Source: an uncultured Eubacteriales bacterium (GTDB taxonomy: Bacteria > Bacillota > Clostridia > Oscillospirales > CAG-272). Taken from it: a stretch of 64,000 nt of DNA. Where the stretch lies: NCBI GenBank assembly GCA_934467415.1, contig CAKSLQ010000005.1:62001-126000 (forward strand). Direction: 5' to 3'. Below, in pieces: positions 40,578 to 49,270 of the stretch. The notes beneath the pieces were generated by a model that saw only the letters and a program-made list of their open reading frames with translations, did no database searches and was not told where the DNA came from. Made by a program: the position numbers and the translations under genes. Each line of letters starts with the position of its first letter. Positions within the stretch are counted from its first letter, which is position 1.

Positions 40578-41327
40578 TCAGTCCTCACTTCTTTGGTATA
40601 GGTACGCATTCCGCACCTTGCCGCAGCGCTCGGTGACGCCGAGCGCGCAGAGCGTTTTCAGTGCCTTCTGCGTGAAATGATTGCTTCGTTTTGCCGCCGC
40701 CTCGAAGTCTGCCGCCGTGAAAACGAGGGGCAGGCCCGGGGGCAGCAGCGCGCGGTAGTCGTCCTTGGTGCGGAGCACCGCTTCGTCGAGGAGATCGAGC
40801 GGCAGCCGTTCGAGCCGCGTGGTGGAATTTTTCCACCGCCTGCCGCCGCGCCGCCGGAATTCCAGCACCTCGAGCATCGGCAGGCGAACCGTGAGGTTCG
40901 CGTCGCCGAGGTGCGGCAGGATGAAGGAAAGCTCCCACAGCGCGTCGAGCGGGGTCTCCTTTTTGGGACTTTTCCGCTTTTCGCCGAGCGTGCCGGTCTC
41001 GGGATCGAGCATCGCGATCCACTTTTTCGCGGCAAGCGGGTAGACCACGGTGACCCGCCCCTCGGGCAGAAACGTGTCCAGCTTTTTTGCAAGCGATGCA
41101 AAGCGCCGCGTCTGAATCTCGATGATGCCGCCGTCGCTCTTGATGTCGGCGACGTAGCGCCCCACGCCGACCTCGTGGAGGTCGGTGTCCGGCTCGTAGT
41201 AGAGCTTGAGCGCCGCGTGCAGCGTGCGCTCGCCGAGTGTGCCGATGCCGCCGGCGGCGCGCACGCGCGCTTCGGCCGCCGAGACGGCGGAAGCAAAGCG
41301 CAGGCGGTCGTTTTCGGTGATGCTCAC
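40578..41327 (-). CDS. Conserved clostridial protein, possible PD-(D/E)XK-type fold
   Basis: This 249-aa protein is wedged between the Sua5 and parC genes. The N-terminal half shows GTLGERTLHAALKLYYEPD, then VGRYVADIKSDGGIIEIQTRRFASLAKKL and VTVVYPLAAKKW. The order Glu, Asp, Glu-x-Gln on a strand is what restriction-endonuclease-like folds show, with Gln at the usual Lys position. The C-terminal region (FTQKALKTLCALGVTERCGKVRNAYLYQ) reads as a winged helix. A nuclease or nucleic-acid-binding role is inference. It overlaps the Sua5 gene by 4 nt. Confidence 0.7.
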   Translation of the reverse strand: MSITENDRLRFASAVSAAEARVRAAGGIGTLGERTLHAALKLYYEPDTDLHEVGVGRYVADIKSDGGIIEIQTRRFASLAKKLDTFLPEGRVTVVYPLAAKKWIAMLDPETGTLGEKRKSPKKETPLDALWELSFILPHLGDANLTVRLPMLEVLEFRRRGGRRWKNSTTRLERLPLDLLDEAVLRTKDDYRALLPPGLPLVFTAADFEAAAKRSNHFTQKALKTLCALGVTERCGKVRNAYLYQRSED

Positions 41328-42346
41328 AGCGTGATGATGTTGTGCGCCGCGGCGCGGATCATGCGGTTGTAGAGCGCCAGCGACAGCCCGGTCTCGGCGG
41401 GCAGCGGCGCAAGAATTTTCTTTGCGCCCGCGGCGTCGGCCTCGCGCAGGGCGGCAAACAGCCGCTTGACCTGCGCCGCGATGTCATCCTCGCCGCCGAT
41501 TGGGATGACGCGGTGCGTCGGGAACAGGCCGACCTCCTCGTCGAAGACGAGGAGCAGCGTGTCCGCGTCCGCCGCGGAAAAATAGGCGCGCCGTTTCTGG
41601 TCGTCGCCGCCGACCAGATAGAGCGGCGCCGACGGCGCATAGTGGCGGTACTTCATGCCGGGGGAGAGGGGGCGCACGCCCTCGGGCAGCTTGCCCGTGA
41701 CCGCTTCGGCGACCGAAACGTCGTCAAACAGGGTGCGCAGCATGTCGAGCGTGATGCCGCCGGGGCGGAGCAGGGTGAGCCTGTCCTCGTCCACCTTGAC
41801 GATGGTGGATTCCACGCCGACGGTACAGTCCCCGCCGTCGAGAATCATGTCCACCTTGCCGTCGAGGTCGTAGCGCACATGCTCGGCGCGCGTGGGCGAC
41901 GGCTTGCCCGAGAGGTTGGCGCTCGGCGCGGCGATCGGTACGCCCGCCGCCGCGATCAGCCGCCTTGCAATTTTGTTTTCGGGGCAACGGATGCCCACGC
42001 TGTCAAGCCCGCCGGTCGTTGCAAGCGGAATGCAGTCGCGCTTCGGCAGGATCACGGTAAGCGGTCCGGGCATGAATGCGCGCGCGAGGCGCCGGTAGGT
42101 CTCGCTCGTCACGGCGTATTTGTCCGCGTCCTCGGGGGCCGCAATATGCGTGATGAGCGGGTTGTCGGACGGTCTGCCCTTGGCGGCGTAGACCTTCTTT
42201 GCCGCCGCGGCGTCGAGCGCGTTTGCCCCGAGGCCGTAGACCGTCTCGGTGGGGAAGACAACAAGCCCGCCGCGGCGGATGATCTCTCCCGCGCGGGCAA
42301 GGGTCTCGTCATTGATTTCGTCGGTACGGATAAATTCGGTGGTCAT
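41324..42346 (-). CDS. tsaC: Threonylcarbamoyl-AMP synthase (Sua5/YwlC type)
   Basis: The 340-aa enzyme uses threonine, bicarbonate and ATP to make threonylcarbamoyl-AMP for the t6A modification of ANN-decoding tRNAs. The YrdC domain (residues 1-200) has GLVVFPTETVYGLGANA, KGRPSDNPLI, the PGPLTVIL block and PSANLSGKPSPT. A C-terminal Sua5 domain (about residues 235-340) marks the long form, with the linker SPGMKYRHYAPSAPLYLV. The gene follows prfA by 2 nt, a common pairing in Firmicutes. Confidence 0.93.
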   Translation of the reverse strand: MTTEFIRTDEINDETLARAGEIIRRGGLVVFPTETVYGLGANALDAAAAKKVYAAKGRPSDNPLITHIAAPEDADKYAVTSETYRRLARAFMPGPLTVILPKRDCIPLATTGGLDSVGIRCPENKIARRLIAAAGVPIAAPSANLSGKPSPTRAEHVRYDLDGKVDMILDGGDCTVGVESTIVKVDEDRLTLLRPGGITLDMLRTLFDDVSVAEAVTGKLPEGVRPLSPGMKYRHYAPSAPLYLVGGDDQKRRAYFSAADADTLLLVFDEEVGLFPTHRVIPIGGEDDIAAQVKRLFAALREADAAGAKKILAPLPAETGLSLALYNRMIRAAAHNIITL

Positions 42347-42348
42347 CG

Positions 42349-43425
<1,077 letters not shown>

Positions 43426-43445
43426 GTGTGAAACTCCGTTAAACG

Positions 43446-43475
43446 CCGAAAAGCCGCCCGCAGGCGGATTTTCGG
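43446..43475. terminator. Hairpin between the M18 peptidase and prfA genes
   Basis: CCGAAAAGCCGCC pairs with GGCGGATTTTCGG with one internal mismatch. No long T tract follows on the minus strand, so it may only attenuate transcription into prfA. Confidence 0.5.
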
Positions 43476-43484
43476 TCGGTCGTT

Positions 43485-44846
43485 TTATTTCGTGAAGGCC
43501 TTGAAGGCTTCGTATGCGCTGTACACGTCCACCTTGGAGACGACCTCAAAGGGGGCGTGCATCGAGATGACCGGCACGCCGATGTCCAGCGTGTCGATGT
43601 TGCGGTTGGCGATGAACATCGCGACCGTTCCGCCGCCGCCCTCGTCAACCTTGCCGAGCTCGGCGGTCTGCCAGACGACGCCTGCGCCGTCGAGGATGGC
43701 GCGGACCTTGCCGACCAGCTCTGCCGATGCATCGGACGAGCCGCTCTTGCCGCGCGCGCCGGTGAACTTGGACATCGCGACGCCGTCCCCGATAATCGCG
43801 CTGTTGCGCTTTTCAAAGACGGAGGCAAAGTTCGGGTCGTATGCCGCGGTGACGTCTGCCGAGAGGCAGGTGGACGCGCTCCTGCACACGCGCGGGTTTG
43901 CGCCGAGGGCGGCGGCAAGCTCGTCGATCAGGTCGCAGAAGACGGCGCTCTGCATACCGCTGACGCCCATCGAGCCGACCTCCTCCTTGTCCGCCAGCAC
44001 GCAGATCTGCGTGTGCGTCGTGTCGTCGGTGTCGAGAATGGCGCGCAGCGCGGGATAGGCGCACACGCGGTCGTCGTGGCCGTAGGAGCCGATCAGCGCA
44101 CGGTCAAAGCCGATGTCGCGCGCGCCGGCCGCGGGAACGACCTCAAGCTCGGCGCTGACGAAGTCGGCCTCGGTGATGCCGTACTTTTCATGGAGCAGCT
44201 TCAGCACATTCTTCTTGATGGCGTCCTCTTCCTCGCCCGCAAGCGGTGCGGAGCCGCAGAGCAGATTGAGGTCCTCGCCCTTGATGGCGGAGGCAAGCGG
44301 CTCCTTCGACTGTGCGGCGGCAAGGTGCGGCAAAAGGTCGTTGATATAGAAGACGGGGTCGCCCGCGTCTTCGCCGATGCGGACGCGCACAACTTCGCCG
44401 TCCGCGCGCACGACAACGCCGTGCAGGGCAAGCGGCATCGCCGTCCACTGGTACTTGCGCAGACCGCCGTAGTAATGCGTCTTGAAGAACGCCATGCCGT
44501 CCGCTTCATAGAGCGGCTGCTGCTTCAGATCCATGCGGGGGGAGTCGATGTGCGCCGCCGTGATGCGGACGCCGCAGTTCAGCGATTCGCTGCCCACGCG
44601 GAAAAGGATCACCGACTTGCCGCGGTTGTTGAGGTAGCGGCAGTCGCCGACCTTGACCGCGTCGCCCAGCTTGTAGGGCGTAAAGCCGGCCGCCTCCGCG
44701 GCGGCAACGGCGGTCTCCACCGCCTCGCGCTCGGTCTTCGAGCTGTCGAGGAAGCGCATATAGTCTTTGGCAAATGCAAAGGCCGCCTCCGTCTTCTCGG
44801 GGGCAAGCTCATAGGAGCTTTTCTTCTTGTAAACGAGTTCTTCCAT
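43485..44846 (-). CDS. apeA: M18-family aminopeptidase
   Basis: This 453-aa zinc aminopeptidase removes acidic or neutral N-terminal residues, in the cytosol. The conserved metal/catalytic blocks are VRITAAHIDSPRMDLK, CVLADKEEVGSMGVSGMQS, DRVCAYPALRAI and the C-terminal VPVISMHAPFEVVSKVD. The length matches bacterial ApeA. ATG 44846 has an AAGGAG site upstream; longer in-frame starts would run into the transglycosylase gene. It is 26 nt after the transglycosylase stop. Confidence 0.92.
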   Translation of the reverse strand: MEELVYKKKSSYELAPEKTEAAFAFAKDYMRFLDSSKTEREAVETAVAAAEAAGFTPYKLGDAVKVGDCRYLNNRGKSVILFRVGSESLNCGVRITAAHIDSPRMDLKQQPLYEADGMAFFKTHYYGGLRKYQWTAMPLALHGVVVRADGEVVRVRIGEDAGDPVFYINDLLPHLAAAQSKEPLASAIKGEDLNLLCGSAPLAGEEEDAIKKNVLKLLHEKYGITEADFVSAELEVVPAAGARDIGFDRALIGSYGHDDRVCAYPALRAILDTDDTTHTQICVLADKEEVGSMGVSGMQSAVFCDLIDELAAALGANPRVCRSASTCLSADVTAAYDPNFASVFEKRNSAIIGDGVAMSKFTGARGKSGSSDASAELVGKVRAILDGAGVVWQTAELGKVDEGGGGTVAMFIANRNIDTLDIGVPVISMHAPFEVVSKVDVYSAYEAFKAFTK

Positions 44847-44872
44847 TTTGAAATCTCCTTCGCGATATAAAA

Positions 44873-45445
44873 TTATTTGGAATCGGTATTGTAGAGCTTT
44901 TCGTACTTTTCGATGGCGCGGTTGACGCGCTCGACATAATTTCGGGTCTCCTCGATCGGGATGTCGGTGAGCCGCCCGGTCTCGTCGATCCTGCCCTCGG
45001 CGATCCAGCCGTCCACGCGCCCCATGCCGCAGTTGTAGGCGGCAAACGCCGTGTCCCACACGCCGTAGCGGTCGTAGAGCATGGAGAGGTAGCAGACGCC
45101 GTAGCGGATGCTGGTCTCGGGATCGTAGAGCATACCGGTCTCATAGTTGTCGCCGGTGCGCGCCGTGAGATCGGCAAAGGTGGCGGGCATCATCTGCATC
45201 AGGCCGATCGCGCCAGCTCCCGAGACGGCGGTGGGGTCAAAGCCGCTTTCGGTGCGGATGACCGCATAGCAGATGTCGCGCGGCACCTTGTAGACCTCGG
45301 CGTATTTTTCGACGAGGTCGGTGTATTTCAGCGGGTAGCGCGCACGGTCGAGCCTGTCGGCAAAGTGCGCGGCCGCGAGGCCGCAGAGAATCGACAGCGC
45401 GGCGATCACGAGGATCACCGCAAGTTTTTTGATGAATTTGTTCAA
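44873..45445 (-). CDS. Membrane-anchored lytic transglycosylase (SLT domain)
   Basis: This 190-aa protein has an N-terminal membrane anchor (residues 5-27) and an extracellular SLT/lysozyme-like domain. Landmarks are catalytic glutamate in VIRTESGFDPTAVSGAGAIGLMQMMPATF, then YGVCYLSMLYDRYG and FAAYNCGMGRVDGW. Such enzymes cleave peptidoglycan with 1,6-anhydro ends. Its ATG overlaps the coaE stop by 4 nt, an arrangement common in Clostridia. Confidence 0.93.
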   Translation of the reverse strand: MNKFIKKLAVILVIAALSILCGLAAAHFADRLDRARYPLKYTDLVEKYAEVYKVPRDICYAVIRTESGFDPTAVSGAGAIGLMQMMPATFADLTARTGDNYETGMLYDPETSIRYGVCYLSMLYDRYGVWDTAFAAYNCGMGRVDGWIAEGRIDETGRLTDIPIEETRNYVERVNRAIEKYEKLYNTDSK

Positions 45446-46047
45446 GCGTGTTCCTCCGAGAGCAGAGCATCAATTTCACGGGCGGCTGCTTCAATCTTCG
45501 CCTCGCCGCCGTCGTTGTAGAGCACATAGCCGCACTTTTTCAGGTAGAAAGCATCGTCCGGCTGCGCATGGATGCGAAGGAGCGCGTCCTGCGCGGAAAT
45601 GCCGTCCCGCGCGGCGATGCGGCGGGCGCGCATGTCGGTCGGCGCCGTGACGACGACGACCAGGTCGCACAGACGGTCGAGCCGCGCCTCGATCAAGAGC
45701 GGCGCGTCGAGCAGAATGCCCTTTTCCCCCGCGTCCGCGGCGGCGCGGATCTCCCGGATACACGCGCGGCAGACGTATTTGTGCGTGATCTTATTGAGCC
45801 GCAGGAGCGGCTTTTTGCTTTTTTTGCCGAAGACTTTTGCGGCAAGGGCGCGGCGGTCGATCTGCCCGTCCGCAAGGACGTCGTCGCCGAAGGCGGCGAC
45901 AAGCTCGGCGCGCATCGGCGCGCTCGTGCGGAGCAGCTCATGATAGATCGCGTCGGCGTCGGCGTGCAGATAGCCGCGCGCCGCAAGTGCGGCGGCAAGC
46001 ATGCTTTTGCCGCTGCCGCTCGGACCGGTGATGCCGACAATTTTCAT
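45442..46047 (-). CDS. coaE: Dephospho-CoA kinase
   Basis: This 201-aa P-loop kinase performs the last step of coenzyme A synthesis. It has Walker A GPSGSGKS, the YLHADADAIYHELL adenine/CoA-side region, a LID region (MRARRIAARDGISAQDALLRI) and LLDAPLLIEARLD. It is the first gene of the minus-strand operon, 34 nt downstream of a good promoter, with GGAGG before ATG 46047. Confidence 0.93.
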   Translation of the reverse strand: MKIVGITGPSGSGKSMLAAALAARGYLHADADAIYHELLRTSAPMRAELVAAFGDDVLADGQIDRRALAAKVFGKKSKKPLLRLNKITHKYVCRACIREIRAAADAGEKGILLDAPLLIEARLDRLCDLVVVVTAPTDMRARRIAARDGISAQDALLRIHAQPDDAFYLKKCGYVLYNDGGEAKIEAAAREIDALLSEEHA

Positions 46048-46080
46048 AGTCTTCCTCCGGGTTGGGTTTCATACAGAACT

Positions 46081-46109
46081 ATTATACAATATCTTCCCCC
46101 GCTTTGCAA
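46081..46109 (-). promoter_or_regulatory. Promoter of the coaE operon
   Basis: On the minus strand TTGCAA (46104-46109), a 17-nt spacer and TATAAT (46081-46086) lie 34 nt before coaE. The 264-nt gap 46048-46311 also holds the divergent promoter at 46234; nothing else is seen in it. Confidence 0.8.
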
Positions 46110-46233
46110 GTGCGCAAAGAGAAAAATCCGCGCCGCGCGCGGAAATGCCCCCGCCGCCGCGCCGACGCGCCGCCGACCGCACGAAACGACACAAAGGACA
46201 AACAAAGACACAGGCCTTCCACGCAAATTTATA

Positions 46234-46262
46234 TTGACGCGCTTCGTTAAGGTTGTTAAAAT
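46234..46262 (+). promoter_or_regulatory. Promoter of the first SGNH-dockerin gene
   Basis: TTGACG (46234-46239), a 17-nt spacer and TAAAAT (46257-46262) lie 49 nt before ATG 46312. The -35 flank ATTGACG is shared with the promoter of the second paralog. Confidence 0.75.
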
Positions 46263-46311
46263 AATGATAGAAAACGATGCATGTAACTATGCAAAATCAC
46301 GGAGGTTCAGG

Positions 46312-49095
46312 ATGAAAAAACACCTGCTTTGGCTGTGCGCGCTGCTGCTTGCGGCGTGCGGCCTGATGTTTTCGGCAGGCGCGGCGGAGACGCGCGTCTA
46401 TGTTGCCGACGGCGGCACGGGAGACGGAAAGTCGGCATCGGCCCCCTGCGGCAGCCTTGCGGCGGCGGTCGACGCGCTGAACGGTGCGGGCGGCACCGTC
46501 GTCCTTGTCGGCGACGTGACGGTGTCGGCGCAGACCACGCTGCCCGAACAGAGCGGCGATTTGACCTTTACGGCGGAGGGCAGCGCGCGCCTCGTGCAGA
46601 AGCAGCGCATCACCTTTGCCAAAAACACAAATGACAATGTGATCACCTTCGATTTGCCGGTTTACGCCGCGGCGTCCTCGCCCGTGGCGGTCTTCGGCAG
46701 CTTCAACAGCATCACCTTCACCGAAAAGTTTACGGTGACGAAGGCGGCGTCCGGCTCCGGCTTCTGGTTCTACGGCGGCGTCTATACCGCCGAGGCGTCG
46801 AAGGGCGGCGTCAACGCGGATTACATCACCGAGCTGCCCTATGCCATCACGGTGAAAAACGGTACCTTTGACCGCTTCAGCGGCGGCAACCTTCGCCCGG
46901 ATGGGCACTGCCTCGTCGGCGCAATCGCCGCGCCGCTGACCATCACGATTGAGGGCGGCACCTTCGGCGCGACGGGCACCTACGATGTCGAGTCCAACAA
47001 CCAGCAGTACAACGGCTTCTCGGTGTCGGGGCAGATGATTCTCGCCGATGACGCCACGCTGAACATCTCGGGCGGCACCTTCCATGTGCCGGTCTTCATG
47101 CAGGGGCGCGTCGGGCTGGTCGCGGTGCGCGCATCGCGCGACTCGACGCTGACCGCATCCGACAAAAAGTATTATTCCATCGACGGCGACCTGAAAATCA
47201 ACATTTCGGGCGGCAGCTTTGACGGCGGGATGATCTCGGCGTATCAGCAGCAGGTCAGCCACGCGCAGGTCGTGCGCGGCAACTTTGATGTGACCATCAC
47301 CGGCACGCCCACTTTCAAGGCGGGCACGGTTCTCGACGCCACGGCGGTCAAGCCCTACGCGGGCGGCAGCACCAAGGCGACGCTGACCATGCCCGCGGCG
47401 CAGAGCGGCGTCACCGTGCGGCGCTTCGACGAGGTGAACGGCGCGGCGCAGAGCTACACCGAGCCGCTGCGCATCGTCACCATCGGCGACAGCATCACCG
47501 AGGGCTACGGCGCTTCCTTTGCCACGCAGTCCTATCCCGCGCGCATCGCGGCGCGGCTGATGGAGGAGGGCAAGGACACGCTCATTGCCAACTACGGGCT
47601 TTCCTCGGGCGGCATGACGATGGGCAAGGCGGCGCGCGTCTACTATCCCGACTCGCTTGCCGACCGCCTGACCCGCACCGAGACCGGCGCGGATCGGTAC
47701 GTCTTCGCGCTCGGCACCAACGACGCCGACGCCGCAGGCTATTCCAACGGCTCGGAGAAGTGGTATGTCGATCTCTACACCGACTTTATCAAAACGGTCG
47801 GCGACAACCCCGAGACCTCGAAGGTGTACATCACCAACGCGGTGCACCGCATGACGCCCAATGTGGCAACGCTGCGCACCTCGTCCCTCATCCGCCCCAC
47901 GCAGAAGAAGATCGCCGACACGCTGAACGCGGCCGACCCCGGCAAATACGCCTTCATCGACCTCTATGCGCTCACCTACGAAGGCACAAAGGCCGGCACG
48001 TTCCTCTCGACGGACAACATCCACCCCACGGTGAACGGCTATATCTACATGGCAGAGAAGGTCTACGACGCCATCTTTAATGGCGTGACCGAGGTCGAGG
48101 GCTTCCGCCTCACCGATGTCTACGCATCCGACAGCGGCACGCCGTTCGGCGCGGGCACCAAGGACGACCCCATCTCCTATCTGCCGAACGCCATCGACCG
48201 CCTGGCGACAAACGCCGATGTCACCCTGCACATCGTCGGCACGCTGACCTTTGACTACGACAGCGTGTCGCTGCCGACCTATATGCAAAGCCTCACGATC
48301 GTCGGCGAGGGCGCAGACGCCGTACTCAACATTTCCAAGGCGGCGGATGTCCGCCTCGGCTGCCCGACGGTGTTCCGAAACCTCACCGTCAACGGGCGCG
48401 GCGCGAGCACGGCGCTGGTCTGCCGCTACTTCGACCTCGACATCGACGAGAGCGTGACGCTGACGGGCAAGTGGGATCTCATCCTCGGCAACATCGTGCA
48501 GAGCGACCGCTCGAAAATTGATGTGAAGACCAACATGAAGTTTGACAGCGCTGAGAGCGTGTCGAGCGACCGCGACTGCACGGTCCGCGTGCTCACGGGC
48601 ACCTGGACCCGCTTCTTCTGCGGCGACCGCCGCATTTCCAACCATGCGCCCATCGGTACCTACGGCGGGCATATGACCGTGACGGTCGGCGGCGCTGCAA
48701 AGATCACCGGCATGACCGCCGCCGCCACACAGGCGACGCTGTACGCCGCCGTTTCGGGCATGAACTACCTCACCGGCAGCATTGACGCCACGGTGGACGG
48801 CTGGGAGTCGGCGCTGGCGCTTGCCGACTTCGCCTACATCGGCGCGCGTTCGGACATCGTCCCCTACACGCCGTCGAAGAATACCGGAATCGTGCGGCTG
48901 ACGACCGCGGCGAAGACCATCCGCATGGGCGACCTGGACGGCGACGGCGCCGTCACCGTGCGCGACGCGCTGCTTCTGGTGCGCGCCTCGGTCAACGGCG
49001 GGCTCGATGAAGCGCAGGCCGAGCATTATTTCCACACGACGGCGGTCACCCTCACCGATGTGATCCGGCTGCTCGAACGCACCGCGCAGAACTGA
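46312..49095 (+). CDS. Secreted SGNH/GDSL hydrolase with beta-helix flanks and dockerin-like tail (paralog 1)
   Basis: This 927-aa exported protein has a signal peptide at residues 1-25. Residues about 28-380 are strand-rich, with repeated ITIEGGTFG-, INISGGSFD-type motifs as in right-handed beta-helices. Residues about 385-600 are an SGNH hydrolase: GDSIT with S394, GTND at the fourth block, and DNIHP with D568 and H571. A second beta-helix-like part follows, opening like the N-terminus (FGAGTKDDPIS beside GDGKSASAPCGS). Residues 872-927 hold one canonical calcium loop DLDGDGAVTVRD; the second dockerin repeat lacks the Asp ligands. It probably deacylates a polysaccharide outside the cell. 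GGAGG precedes ATG 46312. Confidence 0.85.
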   Translation: MKKHLLWLCALLLAACGLMFSAGAAETRVYVADGGTGDGKSASAPCGSLAAAVDALNGAGGTVVLVGDVTVSAQTTLPEQSGDLTFTAEGSARLVQKQRITFAKNTNDNVITFDLPVYAAASSPVAVFGSFNSITFTEKFTVTKAASGSGFWFYGGVYTAEASKGGVNADYITELPYAITVKNGTFDRFSGGNLRPDGHCLVGAIAAPLTITIEGGTFGATGTYDVESNNQQYNGFSVSGQMILADDATLNISGGTFHVPVFMQGRVGLVAVRASRDSTLTASDKKYYSIDGDLKINISGGSFDGGMISAYQQQVSHAQVVRGNFDVTITGTPTFKAGTVLDATAVKPYAGGSTKATLTMPAAQSGVTVRRFDEVNGAAQSYTEPLRIVTIGDSITEGYGASFATQSYPARIAARLMEEGKDTLIANYGLSSGGMTMGKAARVYYPDSLADRLTRTETGADRYVFALGTNDADAAGYSNGSEKWYVDLYTDFIKTVGDNPETSKVYITNAVHRMTPNVATLRTSSLIRPTQKKIADTLNAADPGKYAFIDLYALTYEGTKAGTFLSTDNIHPTVNGYIYMAEKVYDAIFNGVTEVEGFRLTDVYASDSGTPFGAGTKDDPISYLPNAIDRLATNADVTLHIVGTLTFDYDSVSLPTYMQSLTIVGEGADAVLNISKAADVRLGCPTVFRNLTVNGRGASTALVCRYFDLDIDESVTLTGKWDLILGNIVQSDRSKIDVKTNMKFDSAESVSSDRDCTVRVLTGTWTRFFCGDRRISNHAPIGTYGGHMTVTVGGAAKITGMTAAATQATLYAAVSGMNYLTGSIDATVDGWESALALADFAYIGARSDIVPYTPSKNTGIVRLTTAAKTIRMGDLDGDGAVTVRDALLLVRASVNGGLDEAQAEHYFHTTAVTLTDVIRLLERTAQN

Positions 49096-49106
49096 CAACA
49101 TCTTTG

Positions 49107-49136
49107 AAAAGAGCCGTCCGGCAGGACGGCTCTTTT
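49107..49136 (+). terminator. Terminator between the two SGNH paralogs
   Basis: AAAAGAGCCGTCC pairs perfectly with GGACGGCTCTTTT around GGCA, followed by more Ts. Confidence 0.92.
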
Positions 49137-49191
49137 TTGCGTTCGAAAGCAAAATATATCGAAAAATACAATCGAAAGTGTGAAAAGTAAA

Positions 49192-49220
49192 TTGACGGCG
49201 ACCGCACGGGTTTGTATAAT
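49192..49220 (+). promoter_or_regulatory. Promoter of the second SGNH-dockerin gene
   Basis: TTGACG (49192-49197), a 17-nt spacer and TATAAT (49215-49220) lie 50 nt before ATG 49271. With the terminator just upstream, the paralogs are separately transcribed. Confidence 0.8.
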
Positions 49221-49270
49221 ATAATGAGAAATAATGAGAAAAGAAAGTACAGATGACGGAGGTCAATCTT

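Noticed and set aside
37464..41372. Several long plus-strand frames across the SDR, parC and conserved-protein region
   Set aside because: They mirror the minus-strand genes, lack ribosome sites and show shadow composition.
45448..46311. An N-terminal extension of the first SGNH protein back to 45448
   Set aside because: It would run through coaE, the coaE promoter and the SGNH promoter. ATG 46312 has a strong ribosome site and a clear signal peptide.
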